Positions 24,463 to 32,212 of a DNA stretch of 64,000 nucleotides are shown here, in pieces (position 1 is the stretch's first letter; each line of letters begins with the position of its first letter). A program made the position numbers and the translations under genes. The notes beneath the pieces were generated by a model. The model had not been told where the DNA came from. It saw only the letters and a program-made list of their open reading frames with translations, and made no database searches. The DNA is from Massilia sp. Root418 (lineage in GTDB: Bacteria > Pseudomonadota > Gammaproteobacteria > Burkholderiales > Burkholderiaceae_D): the NCBI RefSeq assembly GCF_001425265.1, contig NZ_LMEC01000021.1, positions 372,001-436,000 on the forward strand, given 5' to 3'.

Positions 24463-26220
24463 CTAGCCTGCCTTCGGCTCAAAGCGGCGCAGGAAGTCCA
24501 GCAGTGCTTGCGCGGCGATTTCGGCGTCGTCGGCGGTCATGGTTTCGAGCGGGTTGTGGCTGATGCCGCCGTTGCCGCAGCGCGTGAACAGCATGGCCAC
24601 GTCGGTGATGGCCGCCATGGCCATGGCGTCGTGCCCGGCGCCGGACAGCAGGTCGAAGCGCGGCAGGCCGGTGCGCTCGACCGCTGCGCCCAGCTGGTCC
24701 ATCAGCCACGGCGCGCACGGCGCCGCCGAGGCTTCCACCACCTTCTCCAGCTTGAATTCGATGTGGCGCCGCGCGCAGATGGCGGCGATGCCATCCAGGA
24801 CGTCCTGCACGGCCGACTGGCGCACGGCGTCATTTGCCGCGCGGATGTCGAGCGACAGCTTGCACGCGCCCGGAATCACGTTGACCGAACCGTTCGGCAC
24901 CTGCAGCTGTCCCACGGTGCCGACCAGCGCATCGGCGGTGCCGCAGCGCTGCTCCACCAGCAGCACGATTTCCGCCGCCGCCGCCGCCGCATCCTTGCGC
25001 ATGGACATCGGCGTGGTGCCGGCGTGGCTGGCCAGGCCGCGCAGTTCCACCAGGTAGCGCGAGCTGCCCGCAATCGCGGTGACCACGCCCAGCGGCAGGC
25101 CGCGCTGCAGCAGCACGGGGCCCTGTTCGATATGCACTTCCACGAAAGCCAGCAGCTTGGCAGGATCGCGCGCAATCGCCGGAATGGCGGACACGTTGTG
25201 GCCGGCGCCTGCCAGCGCGGTGCGCATGCTGACGCCGTCCGCGTCCAGCTGCTCCAGCAAATTCATGTCGAAGCGGCCGGTGATGGCGTTACTGCCCAGG
25301 AAAGTGGAGCGGAAACGCACGCCTTCCTCTTCGGCGAAGCCGACGATCTCGAAGTCGAACGGCAGCTTTTCGCCCGTGGCGTGCAAATGCTTGACGATGG
25401 CGACCGGCAGCAGGATGCCGAGGCGGCCGTCGTATTTGCCGCCGTTGCGCACGGTGTCGTAGTGCGAACCGGTCATCAGCGTCTTGGCGTCGGCTGCGCC
25501 GGAGAGATAGCGGCCCACCACGTTGCCCACTGCGTCGATGTGTACTTCCATGCCCGCCTCGCGCATCCAGTCCGCCAGCTGGGCGGCGGATTTCAGGTGC
25601 GCGTCCGTCATGTAGGCGCAGGTCAGGCCGTCGGCGTCGTCGCTCCATTGCGCCAGTTCTTCCGACCATTGCATGATGGCCGGGCCGAAGTCCATCTTCA
25701 CGCCCAGCAGGTCGTTGATGCGCATTTCGGCGATGCGGTGGATCTGGCGCAGGCATTCCTGCTGCTCGTCCGCCACCTGGTTGCGGAAGCGGCGCGTGAA
25801 GGTGGCGATGATCTGCTGGCGCGTCAGGCCGTTCCCGGTCGGGCCTTTCACGGCCAGGATGAAGGGGAAGCCGAACTTGGCGTTGTAGTCGGCGTTCAGC
25901 GTGTGCAGCGTGGCGAATTCCTCCGCGCTGCACAGGTTCAGGCCGGACTTGGCTTGTTCGCTGGTCGATTCGGCAGTCAGCTCGCCGGCGATGGCTGCCT
26001 TGCCAGCCAGCTCCGGGTGGGCGCGGATCAGGCCCAGTTGCTCGTCCTGCGTGGCGCGCGTCACCTCGGCCTGCAAGGCCTGCTTCAGCGCCGTCACGCT
26101 GGCGAAGGGACGCAGCGCTGCGGCGCGCTGCGGTATCCATGGCGAGTGCTCGTAGATGCCGTGCAGGCGCTCGGCGAAAGTGGGGACGTCGCAGCTATTC
26201 AGTTCGGAGAGTGTAGTCAT
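24463..26220 (-). CDS. Fused OHCU decarboxylase-allantoate amidohydrolase (UraD-AllC)
   Basis: A 585-residue two-domain enzyme of ureide degradation. Residues about 1-165 are OHCU decarboxylase: the catalytic-His motif RAHPELAGKAA, then SGLNLCSAEEF and KFGFPFILAVKG. Residues about 170-585 are an M20 allantoate amidohydrolase: GSHYDTVRNGGKYDGRLG, the EE pair in GFAEEEGVRF, HIEQGPVL and GGISHNPLE. One chain would therefore make S-allantoin and later hydrolyse allantoate to ureidoglycolate products; the allantoinase between them is not in the window. ATG 26220 was chosen; ATG 26232 is also possible. It is 77 bases downstream of the LysR gene on the same strand. Confidence 0.93.
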   Translation of the reverse strand: MTTLSELNSCDVPTFAERLHGIYEHSPWIPQRAAALRPFASVTALKQALQAEVTRATQDEQLGLIRAHPELAGKAAIAGELTAESTSEQAKSGLNLCSAEEFATLHTLNADYNAKFGFPFILAVKGPTGNGLTRQQIIATFTRRFRNQVADEQQECLRQIHRIAEMRINDLLGVKMDFGPAIMQWSEELAQWSDDADGLTCAYMTDAHLKSAAQLADWMREAGMEVHIDAVGNVVGRYLSGAADAKTLMTGSHYDTVRNGGKYDGRLGILLPVAIVKHLHATGEKLPFDFEIVGFAEEEGVRFRSTFLGSNAITGRFDMNLLEQLDADGVSMRTALAGAGHNVSAIPAIARDPAKLLAFVEVHIEQGPVLLQRGLPLGVVTAIAGSSRYLVELRGLASHAGTTPMSMRKDAAAAAAEIVLLVEQRCGTADALVGTVGQLQVPNGSVNVIPGACKLSLDIRAANDAVRQSAVQDVLDGIAAICARRHIEFKLEKVVEASAAPCAPWLMDQLGAAVERTGLPRFDLLSGAGHDAMAMAAITDVAMLFTRCGNGGISHNPLETMTADDAEIAAQALLDFLRRFEPKAG

Positions 26221-26297
26221 CGTTATATCCATCCTTGGAGCGTCGATGATATATCTGCCGGTATAGGCGGGCTATATGCCGCCGCCTATGACCCTTA

Positions 26298-27233
26298 TCA
26301 TTTCAGCAGAGCTTTCGCGGCCTCGCTGACCTGGTCGCGCAGCCATTTGTGCTCGGGCGCGGCGTGCACCCGCTCGTGCCACAGCTGGTAGAAGCGCATC
26401 GGCGGGAACTTGATCGGCACCGTGTAGGTTTTCAGCGGCAGCGTCTTTTCATGGAAGCGGATGAACTGGCGCCCGGTGGTCAGCACCAGGTCGGTCTGCG
26501 TCAGCATATAGGGGATCAGGCCGAAATAGGCCGATTCCACCACCACGTTGCGGCGCATGTTCTGGCGCTCCAGGAAGGCGTCGATCACGCCGTGGTAGCC
26601 GGGCAGCAGCTGCGAGGGCGCCACGTGCGGCAGCGACAGATAGTCCTCGGCCGTCATGGCCTCGCTGGGTGTGCGCTTGGCGTAGGGCGCGCCGGCGTGC
26701 ATGGCGCAGATGATGGGGTCCTCGAACAGCTTGGACATGTGCAGGTGCTCGGGCGGTTCGTCCCAGTTGGCGATCACCAGGTCCAGGTCGCCGTCCGACA
26801 GCAGGCGCACGTAGTCCACTCCCGGCCCCAGGCCATGGATCACGATGCGGCTGAGCGGCGAGCCGCGCCGCAGCGCCGACACCACGTTGGGCAGGAACTG
26901 CGTGTCCAGGTAGTCCGGCGCGGCGATGTGGAAGGTGCGCGCTTCCTCCTGCGGCACGAAGGGCGTCTTCTTGATGAACAGGTTCTCCGTTTCATCGAGG
27001 ATGCGCTTGGCGGGCTTGAGCAGGCTTTCGCCATGCTGGGTCGGCACCATGCCGCGCGCGCCGCGCACCAGCAGCGGGTCGCCGGTCAGTTCGCGCAGCT
27101 TGCGCAGGGAGGCGGAGATCGAGGGCTGCGGCTGATTCAGCTTGAGCGCAACGCGCGATACATTCTTCTCCACCAGTAGCAGGTAGAGGATGCGGATCAG
27201 GTGCAGATCGAGATTTTTGGGCAGGCTGGACAT
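26298..27233 (-). CDS. LysR-family regulator of purine degradation (inferred)
   Basis: A 311-residue LysR protein: HTH LHLIRILYLLLVEKNVSRVALKLNQPQPSIS, then an effector domain starting near RTFHIAAPDYLDTQF. It is flanked by the UraD-AllC gene downstream on the same strand and puuD divergently, so it very likely controls uric acid breakdown in response to a ureide or purine metabolite. Two inverted repeats lie in the puuD intergenic region. The effector is inferred only from context. Confidence 0.88.
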   Translation of the reverse strand: MSSLPKNLDLHLIRILYLLLVEKNVSRVALKLNQPQPSISASLRKLRELTGDPLLVRGARGMVPTQHGESLLKPAKRILDETENLFIKKTPFVPQEEARTFHIAAPDYLDTQFLPNVVSALRRGSPLSRIVIHGLGPGVDYVRLLSDGDLDLVIANWDEPPEHLHMSKLFEDPIICAMHAGAPYAKRTPSEAMTAEDYLSLPHVAPSQLLPGYHGVIDAFLERQNMRRNVVVESAYFGLIPYMLTQTDLVLTTGRQFIRFHEKTLPLKTYTVPIKFPPMRFYQLWHERVHAAPEHKWLRDQVSEAAKALLK

Positions 27234-27244
27234 AGGCTGGCTTT

Positions 27245-27281
27245 ATATCAGATCGGATATGAGAAATATACGATATATTTC
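27245..27281. promoter_or_regulatory. Two inverted repeats between LysR and puuD
   Basis: ATATC-N6-GATAT at 27245-27260 and GAAATATA-CGA-TATATTTC at 27263-27281, the latter with perfect 8-base arms. The centres are about 20 bases apart, two helical turns, in an AT-rich stretch immediately upstream of the LysR start. Good candidates for the operator serving both divergent genes. Confidence 0.6.
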
Positions 27282-27345
27282 ATGGCGCTGGGACGAAAAC
27301 CGTTTATCTTCTGTAAATTGCCGCTACTTCATTCTTGAGGAATCC

Positions 27346-28572
27346 ATGGAAGTTTTCGCCTATCTGATCCCGTATGGCCTTGAGTGGCTGAACCTGATCG
27401 TGCGCTGGCTGCACATCATTACCGGCATCGCCTGGATAGGCGCTTCGTTCTACTTCGTCTGGCTGGACAATTCGATCCGCCCACCAGCCGCCGGTTCGGA
27501 GCTGGCGAAGAAGGGCGTCTCGGGCGAGTTGTGGGCGGTGCACGGCGGCGGATTCTACAACCCGCAAAAGTACCTGGTGGCGCCGGCTGAACTGCCCAAG
27601 GAACTGCACTGGTTCAAATGGGAAGCTTACACCACATGGCTGTCCGGCTTCGCGCTGCTGACCATCGCCTACTATTTCAACGCGCAGGCCATGATGGTGG
27701 ACAAAGCCGTGGCGGACCTGGGCAGCCTGCAGGCCGTGGGCCTGGGCATTGCCTCGCTGGTGGTTGGCTGGACCGTGTACGACCTGCTGTGCCGTTCGCC
27801 GCTGGGCAAGCATGACTTCTGGTTCGGCGTGGTGGTGTTCGCGCTGCTGGTGGCGGCGTCGTACGTGCTGACGCATTTCCTCAGCGGCCGCGCGGCCTAC
27901 ATCCACGTGGGCGCCATGATAGGCACCATCATGGTGGCCAATGTGCTGATGCTGATTATTCCTGGCCAGCGCAAGATGGTGTCGGCCATGGCGGCCGGCG
28001 GCCTGCCGGATCCGGTGCACGGCCAGCGCGCCAAGCAGCGCAGCGTGCATAACAACTACTTCACCTTGCCGGTGCTGTTCATCATGATCAGCAATCACTA
28101 CGCCATGACCTACCGCCACGAGCATGCATGGCTGGTGCTGGCGGCCATCATGGTAGCCGGCGTGTTCATCCGCCACTTCTTCAACCTGCGCCACAAGGGC
28201 CGATTGGAGTGGCGCTACCCGGCCATCGGCGTGGCCATCCTGCTTGCCGTGGCGGTGGCGATTGCACCGCCGCCGCCGGCAGCGCGGGCTGCCGCCGCGG
28301 CGGGCCCCGCGCCGGCATCGCAGTTCGCCAAGGTGCAAGCCATCATGGCGCAGCGCTGCGTGTCCTGCCACGCGGCCGCGCCCACGCAGCCCGGCTTTGC
28401 TGCCGCGCCGGCCGGCGTGATGCTGGAGAACGAAGCCGAGATCCGCCAGAACGCGGAGAAAATCTACAAACAGGCGGTGCAGCTGAAAGCCATGCCGCTG
28501 GCGAACCTGACCAATATGACCGACGACGAACGCGCCCAGCTGGCCGCATGGTTCGAGTCCGGCGCAAAATAA
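27346..28572 (+). CDS. puuD: Membrane urate oxidase with cytochrome c domain (PuuD)
   Basis: A 408-residue integral membrane protein. About eight hydrophobic segments occupy residues 10-310, with conserved histidines (RWLHIITGIAWIGASFYFVWLDN, HGGGFYNPQKY, NNYFTLPVLFIMISNHY). A Pro/Ala linker leads to a C-terminal cytochrome c domain with haem motif CVSCH at 338-342. This matches the PuuD urate hydroxylase family, which oxidises urate at the membrane and passes electrons to the respiratory chain instead of making peroxide. GAGG lies 5 bases before ATG 27346. It feeds the product chain completed by the divergent UraD-AllC gene. Confidence 0.93.
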   Translation: MEVFAYLIPYGLEWLNLIVRWLHIITGIAWIGASFYFVWLDNSIRPPAAGSELAKKGVSGELWAVHGGGFYNPQKYLVAPAELPKELHWFKWEAYTTWLSGFALLTIAYYFNAQAMMVDKAVADLGSLQAVGLGIASLVVGWTVYDLLCRSPLGKHDFWFGVVVFALLVAASYVLTHFLSGRAAYIHVGAMIGTIMVANVLMLIIPGQRKMVSAMAAGGLPDPVHGQRAKQRSVHNNYFTLPVLFIMISNHYAMTYRHEHAWLVLAAIMVAGVFIRHFFNLRHKGRLEWRYPAIGVAILLAVAVAIAPPPPAARAAAAAGPAPASQFAKVQAIMAQRCVSCHAAAPTQPGFAAAPAGVMLENEAEIRQNAEKIYKQAVQLKAMPLANLTNMTDDERAQLAAWFESGAK

Positions 28573-28581
28573 AGGACCAAC

Positions 28582-29808
28582 ATGAGCAAGCAAGAGCAAC
28601 TGATCCAGTGGATCGACGCCCACTTCGACGAAGAGGTGGCCTTCCTGCAGCAAGTGCTGCGCGTGCCCACCGATACTCCGCCCGGCAACAACGCGCCGCA
28701 CGCGGACATGATCGCCGAGGCGGTGCGGGCCCACGGCTGGGAGGCCGAGAAGCACGCCGTGCCCGAGCAGGTGGTGCGCGACTACGGCATGGAGACCATC
28801 ACCAACCTGATCGTGCGACGCCCTTACGCCGACGGCGGCCCCACGGTTGCGCTGAACGCCCACGGCGACGTGGTGCCGCCCGGCGAGGGCTGGACCTATC
28901 CGCCCTACGGCGGCGTAATCGACAATGGCTACATCTACGGCCGTGCGGCCGCCGTGTCGAAATGCGACTTCGCCACCTATATCTTCGCCGCGCGCGCGCT
29001 GGAAGCGCTGGGCGTGCCGCTGAAGGGCAAGCTGGAACTGCACTTCACCTACGACGAGGAGTTCGGCGGCCTGCTGGGGCCGGGCTGGCTGCTGGAGCAA
29101 AAGCTCACCCGGCCGGACTTCGTCATCGCAGCGGGCTTCAGCTACAACATCGTCACCGCGCACAACGCCTGCCTGCAATTTGAGATCACCGTGCACGGCA
29201 AGTCCGGCCACGGCGCCATGCCGGAAACCGGCCACGATGCACTGCAGGCCGCGACGAAGATCCTGAACGCGCTGTACGGCCAGGTGGCCGAGCTGAAGAA
29301 GGTCAAATCCAGGGTGCCCGGCATCGACAGCCCCACCATGCTGGTGGGCCGCATCGACGGCGGCACCAACACCAACGTGGTGCCCGGCAAGGTGGTGATG
29401 AAGATGGACCGCCGCATGATACCGGAAGAAGACCCGGTGGCCGTGGAGGCGCAGGTGCGCGCGCTGATCGAAGATGCGGTGCGCGGCGAGCCCGGCATCC
29501 GCATCGAGATCAAGCGCCTGCTGCTGTCGCACGCCTTGCGCCCGCAGCCTGGTTCCGAACAGCTGGTGGCCAACATCCAGAAGAACGCCAAGGCCATCCT
29601 CGGCGAGGACATCCCCGCCGTCGGCACTCCCCTGTATGCGGACGCGCGCCTGTACGGCGAGCAGGGCATCCCGGCGGTGCTGTACGGCGCCGGTCCGCGC
29701 ACCGTGCCGGAATCGAACGCCAAGAAGGCCGACGAACGGCTTGCATTGGATGATTTGCGCAAAGCGACTAAAATCGTCGCATTGACGCTGGCCGACTTCC
29801 TGGCCTGA
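28582..29808 (+). CDS. M20 family ArgE/DapE-like protein with altered metal site
   Basis: A 408-residue M20 protein, 9 bases after puuD and preceded by AAAGGA, so in the same operon. The fold is clear: His94 in LNAHGDVVPPGEGW, Glu159/Glu160 in TYDEEFGG, and a lid domain with GKSGHGAMPETGHDAL. Other usual metal ligands differ: the bridging-Asp position of GRGAxDMKGG reads GRAAAVSKCD (Val125), the GEPT-type Glu region reads IAAGFSYN, and the last His position reads PESNAKKADE. I recall related proteins with an AVSKSD motif, so this may be a specialised subgroup rather than a dead enzyme. It may act on a purine-derived ureide. Confidence 0.8.
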   Translation: MSKQEQLIQWIDAHFDEEVAFLQQVLRVPTDTPPGNNAPHADMIAEAVRAHGWEAEKHAVPEQVVRDYGMETITNLIVRRPYADGGPTVALNAHGDVVPPGEGWTYPPYGGVIDNGYIYGRAAAVSKCDFATYIFAARALEALGVPLKGKLELHFTYDEEFGGLLGPGWLLEQKLTRPDFVIAAGFSYNIVTAHNACLQFEITVHGKSGHGAMPETGHDALQAATKILNALYGQVAELKKVKSRVPGIDSPTMLVGRIDGGTNTNVVPGKVVMKMDRRMIPEEDPVAVEAQVRALIEDAVRGEPGIRIEIKRLLLSHALRPQPGSEQLVANIQKNAKAILGEDIPAVGTPLYADARLYGEQGIPAVLYGAGPRTVPESNAKKADERLALDDLRKATKIVALTLADFLA

Positions 29809-29821
29809 ACAAGGAGCTGCA

Positions 29822-30268
29822 ATGTTTGAAAAGAAGATGATGGCGGGCTGGGGGGACATGGACTTCAACAGCCACATGCGCAATACCGCCTTCCTGGACA
29901 AGGCGGGCGACGTGCGCATGCTGTTCCTGTCGGAGCACGGCTTCAGCATGAGCGAATTCAAACGCCAGAACATCGGCCCGGTGGTGATGAAGGACGATAT
30001 CGCCTACTTCAAGGAAGTGATGCTGCTGGAATCGATCACCGTCACGCTTGCCCTGGCCGGCATGTCACAGGACGGCAGCCGCTGGCTGCTGCGCAGCGAC
30101 GTCTATCGCGGCGACGGCAAGCTGGCCGCGCGCATCACCAGCGCCGGCGGCTGGCTGGACCTGGTGGCGCGCAAGCTGATCGTGCCGCCGCCGGCGCTGC
30201 TGGCCACCTGGCAGATCCTTGAGAAAACCGAGGACTTCACCGAGCTGCCCAGCAGCGTGGCGCGCTGA
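29822..30268 (+). CDS. Hot-dog fold acyl-CoA thioesterase-like protein
   Basis: A 148-residue single-domain protein with the 4-hydroxybenzoyl-CoA thioesterase type motif WGDMDFNSHMRNTAFLD, in which the Asp/His-rich segment forms the active site. A second strand block, IAYFKEVMLLESITVTLAL, matches the hot-dog core. It is expected to hydrolyse an acyl-CoA in the cytoplasm. It follows the M20 gene by 13 bases with AAGGAG upstream, so it ends the puuD operon. The substrate is unknown. Confidence 0.82.
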   Translation: MFEKKMMAGWGDMDFNSHMRNTAFLDKAGDVRMLFLSEHGFSMSEFKRQNIGPVVMKDDIAYFKEVMLLESITVTLALAGMSQDGSRWLLRSDVYRGDGKLAARITSAGGWLDLVARKLIVPPPALLATWQILEKTEDFTELPSSVAR

Positions 30269-30281
30269 CCTGCCCTGAATA

Positions 30282-30587
30282 CTAGCGGAACACCGGCCGG
30301 AAGAACGAGCGCTCGTAGCTGATGAAGCACTTGGTCTGCTTGTAGTAGTTCACCGCCGCGATGCATTCCTCGTCGCGTGCGGCGGCGATGCGGTACTGCT
30401 CGTAGGCTGCCAGCGATGCGAACGAGAACGATGCCAGCGCCACGTCGCTGGCGCCTTCGCTGGGCATCAGGTAGCCGTGGTGCGTTCCGCCGAGCTTCTC
30501 CACCAGCGGGATCCACAAGCGGGCATAGTGTTCAAATTCCGGGAGCTTGTCTGCGTCGATGATGTAGCGCAGGTGGCAGGTGATCAT
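30282..30587 (-). CDS. NIPSNAP-family small protein
   Basis: A 101-residue alpha/beta protein (MITCHLRYIIDADKLPEFEHYARLWIPLVEKLGG) matching the NIPSNAP/dimeric alpha-beta barrel family: an initial strand with an L-R-Y pattern, WIPLVEKLGG and HHGYLMP. Such proteins are small cytosolic dimers of unclear biochemical role. The start is ATG 30587 with AGGA upstream; 11 more residues are open but lack a site. It is convergent with the thioesterase gene and divergent from yidD. Confidence 0.8.
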   Translation of the reverse strand: MITCHLRYIIDADKLPEFEHYARLWIPLVEKLGGTHHGYLMPSEGASDVALASFSFASLAAYEQYRIAAARDEECIAAVNYYKQTKCFISYERSFFRPVFR

Positions 30588-30619
30588 TGTTAGTTCCTGA
30601 ATAATATTGTGGACCACCA

Positions 30620-31120
30620 ATGTATATCAATTTCGTGCGCCGCAGTCCGCAATGGTTGGCGTTATGGCTGATCCGGTTGTATCAACGCCACCTTTCTCCG
30701 CGCAAGGGCTTCGTCTGCGCGTTCCGGGTGCACACTGGGCGCGACGGCTGTTCAGCCTACGGCCTGCGCGTGATCGCGCGCTTCGGGTTGCGGCGCGGCC
30801 TGGCACTGCTGGATAGACGCCTGAGCGATTGCGGCCAACAGCACCGTTTGCACGCGCCGCCGCGCGCCCCCGCGCGTTCCGCCCTGCGGCGTCAGGCGGG
30901 CTTCTGCGACCTGCCGTCCTGTGACCTGCCGTCTTGCGACGTCCCTTCGGGCGGCGGGGCAGTGTGCCGTGTGTTCGATCCGGTGCTGGAGGCGCTCAAT
31001 ACATTTTTCAGCTGTGCCGATGTTTGCAATGGTTGCGACTGCCGCCGCGATCCTTACCGGGTGAGCCAGTCGGTCAAGGACAAATACAAGCGCAATCGGC
31101 CCGTGCCGCCCGACAGCTAG
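30620..31120 (+). CDS. yidD: YidD-family membrane insertion factor with Cys-rich C-terminal extension
   Basis: A 166-residue protein. Residues about 10-75 match YidD: IRLYQRHLSPRKGFVCAFRVHTGRDGCSAYG with the conserved SPRKG and GCSAYG elements, then IARFGLRRGLALL. YidD helps the YidC/Sec route at the inner membrane. Canonical YidD is about 70-90 residues; here a tail adds near 90 more, with a triplicated CDLPS/CDVPS motif at about 95-110 and a final cysteine cluster FFSCADVCNGCDCRRD. At least 12 cysteines lie in the protein. It is not beside rnpA/yidC, so it is probably a second, divergent copy. Confidence 0.8.
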   Translation: MYINFVRRSPQWLALWLIRLYQRHLSPRKGFVCAFRVHTGRDGCSAYGLRVIARFGLRRGLALLDRRLSDCGQQHRLHAPPRAPARSALRRQAGFCDLPSCDLPSCDVPSGGGAVCRVFDPVLEALNTFFSCADVCNGCDCRRDPYRVSQSVKDKYKRNRPVPPDS

Positions 31121-31181
31121 CGCGGGGCGAGCTGAATTTTGCTATTGTTTCGCCATCGAGAACGCTGCAGCGAAAGGAAAC

Positions 31182-32129
31182 ATGAAGACGAAGATTTTGC
31201 GTGCCGTGCTGGCGGCGGGCGCTGCCCTTGCGGCGGGCGCCGCTCCTGCATCTGCGGCTGCCGCGCCATCCGGCGCGTGTGATTTTGCCGAGCTGCTGCG
31301 GCTCCCGCTGGTATCGAACCGGCAGACGCCCTTGCTGGGCGTTGGCGGCGCGGTCAATGGCCAGCCGGTGCAGTTCCTGCTCGATACCGGCGCGGCCCAG
31401 ACCTTCCTGCTGGACGCGCAAACCAGGCAACTGGACCTGCCCAAGCTGCAGGTGGGCGACGTGGTGTTCGGCGTAGGTGGCCGGACGTCGAAATTCACGG
31501 TGGAGGCCAGGGAGGTGGCGATAGGGCCGGTGCGCATGCGCAAGGTGGCGGTGCCGGTGATCGAGGGACTGGAGAAGCTGCCGTTCCAGGCCATCGCCGG
31601 CGCCAACTTCCTGCTGCGCGGAGAATTCGAACTGGCCGTGCGCGACGGTTACGTCAAATTCTTCAGCGCCAAGGACTGCGGCGATACCCATATCGCCTAC
31701 TGGGACAGCGAAGCCATGAGCGTGCCGCTGGTGGCCATGGCGCGCGGCGGGCGGCCCTTGGTAGAGGTTGAGCTGAACGGCAAGAAGACGCTGGCGCTGA
31801 TCGATACCGGCGCAGGCGGCTCGACGGTGAGCAGGGGTTTCGCTGAAAGCCTCGGTGTCGGCCGCAACGGCGCGGACGGATTCAAGGTGACCGGCATCGG
31901 CAGCGCCGCCCGGGATGCCTGGAGCGCGACGTTCGAGTCCTTCCGCATCGGCGACGAGACGGTGCAAAAGCCGGTGCTGGCAATCGTCGACGGAGCTGAA
32001 ACCGGCGAGTCGCAGCACGGGATGATACTGGGACTGGATTTCCTGCGCGCGCACCGCCTGCTGTTTTCGCCTACACAGAAGCGCGTGTACTTCTCCTATC
32101 TGGGCCTGCCCGTGTTCTACAACAAGTAA
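31182..32129 (+). CDS. Exported retropepsin-like aspartic protease with two DTGA motifs
   Basis: A 315-residue protein with a signal peptide (MKTKILRAVLAAGAALAAGAAPASA). Two homologous beta-rich lobes each hold the catalytic motif: FLLDTGAAQTF with Asp68 and LALIDTGAGGSTV with Asp208. The tandem lobes could form an intramolecular active site like that of pepsin, instead of the usual bacterial dimer of single retropepsin domains. Hydrophobic LGLDFLRAH near the C-terminus matches the typical G-x-D-F-L segment of these families. Likely periplasmic or secreted. Target unknown. Confidence 0.82.
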   Translation: MKTKILRAVLAAGAALAAGAAPASAAAAPSGACDFAELLRLPLVSNRQTPLLGVGGAVNGQPVQFLLDTGAAQTFLLDAQTRQLDLPKLQVGDVVFGVGGRTSKFTVEAREVAIGPVRMRKVAVPVIEGLEKLPFQAIAGANFLLRGEFELAVRDGYVKFFSAKDCGDTHIAYWDSEAMSVPLVAMARGGRPLVEVELNGKKTLALIDTGAGGSTVSRGFAESLGVGRNGADGFKVTGIGSAARDAWSATFESFRIGDETVQKPVLAIVDGAETGESQHGMILGLDFLRAHRLLFSPTQKRVYFSYLGLPVFYNK

Positions 32130-32212
32130 GCGCCTCTTCCCTCGCCTGGAATCTGCAGGCTGCTTGCACTTCCTCAAGGCGACCGCACGCGGCCGGACCG
32201 TAGACTGGGCGC

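Noticed and set aside
27304-29973. Minus-strand open frame of 889 codons opposite puuD and the M20 gene
   Set aside because: His/Arg/Gly-rich antisense frame covering two recognised genes; no start context or motif.
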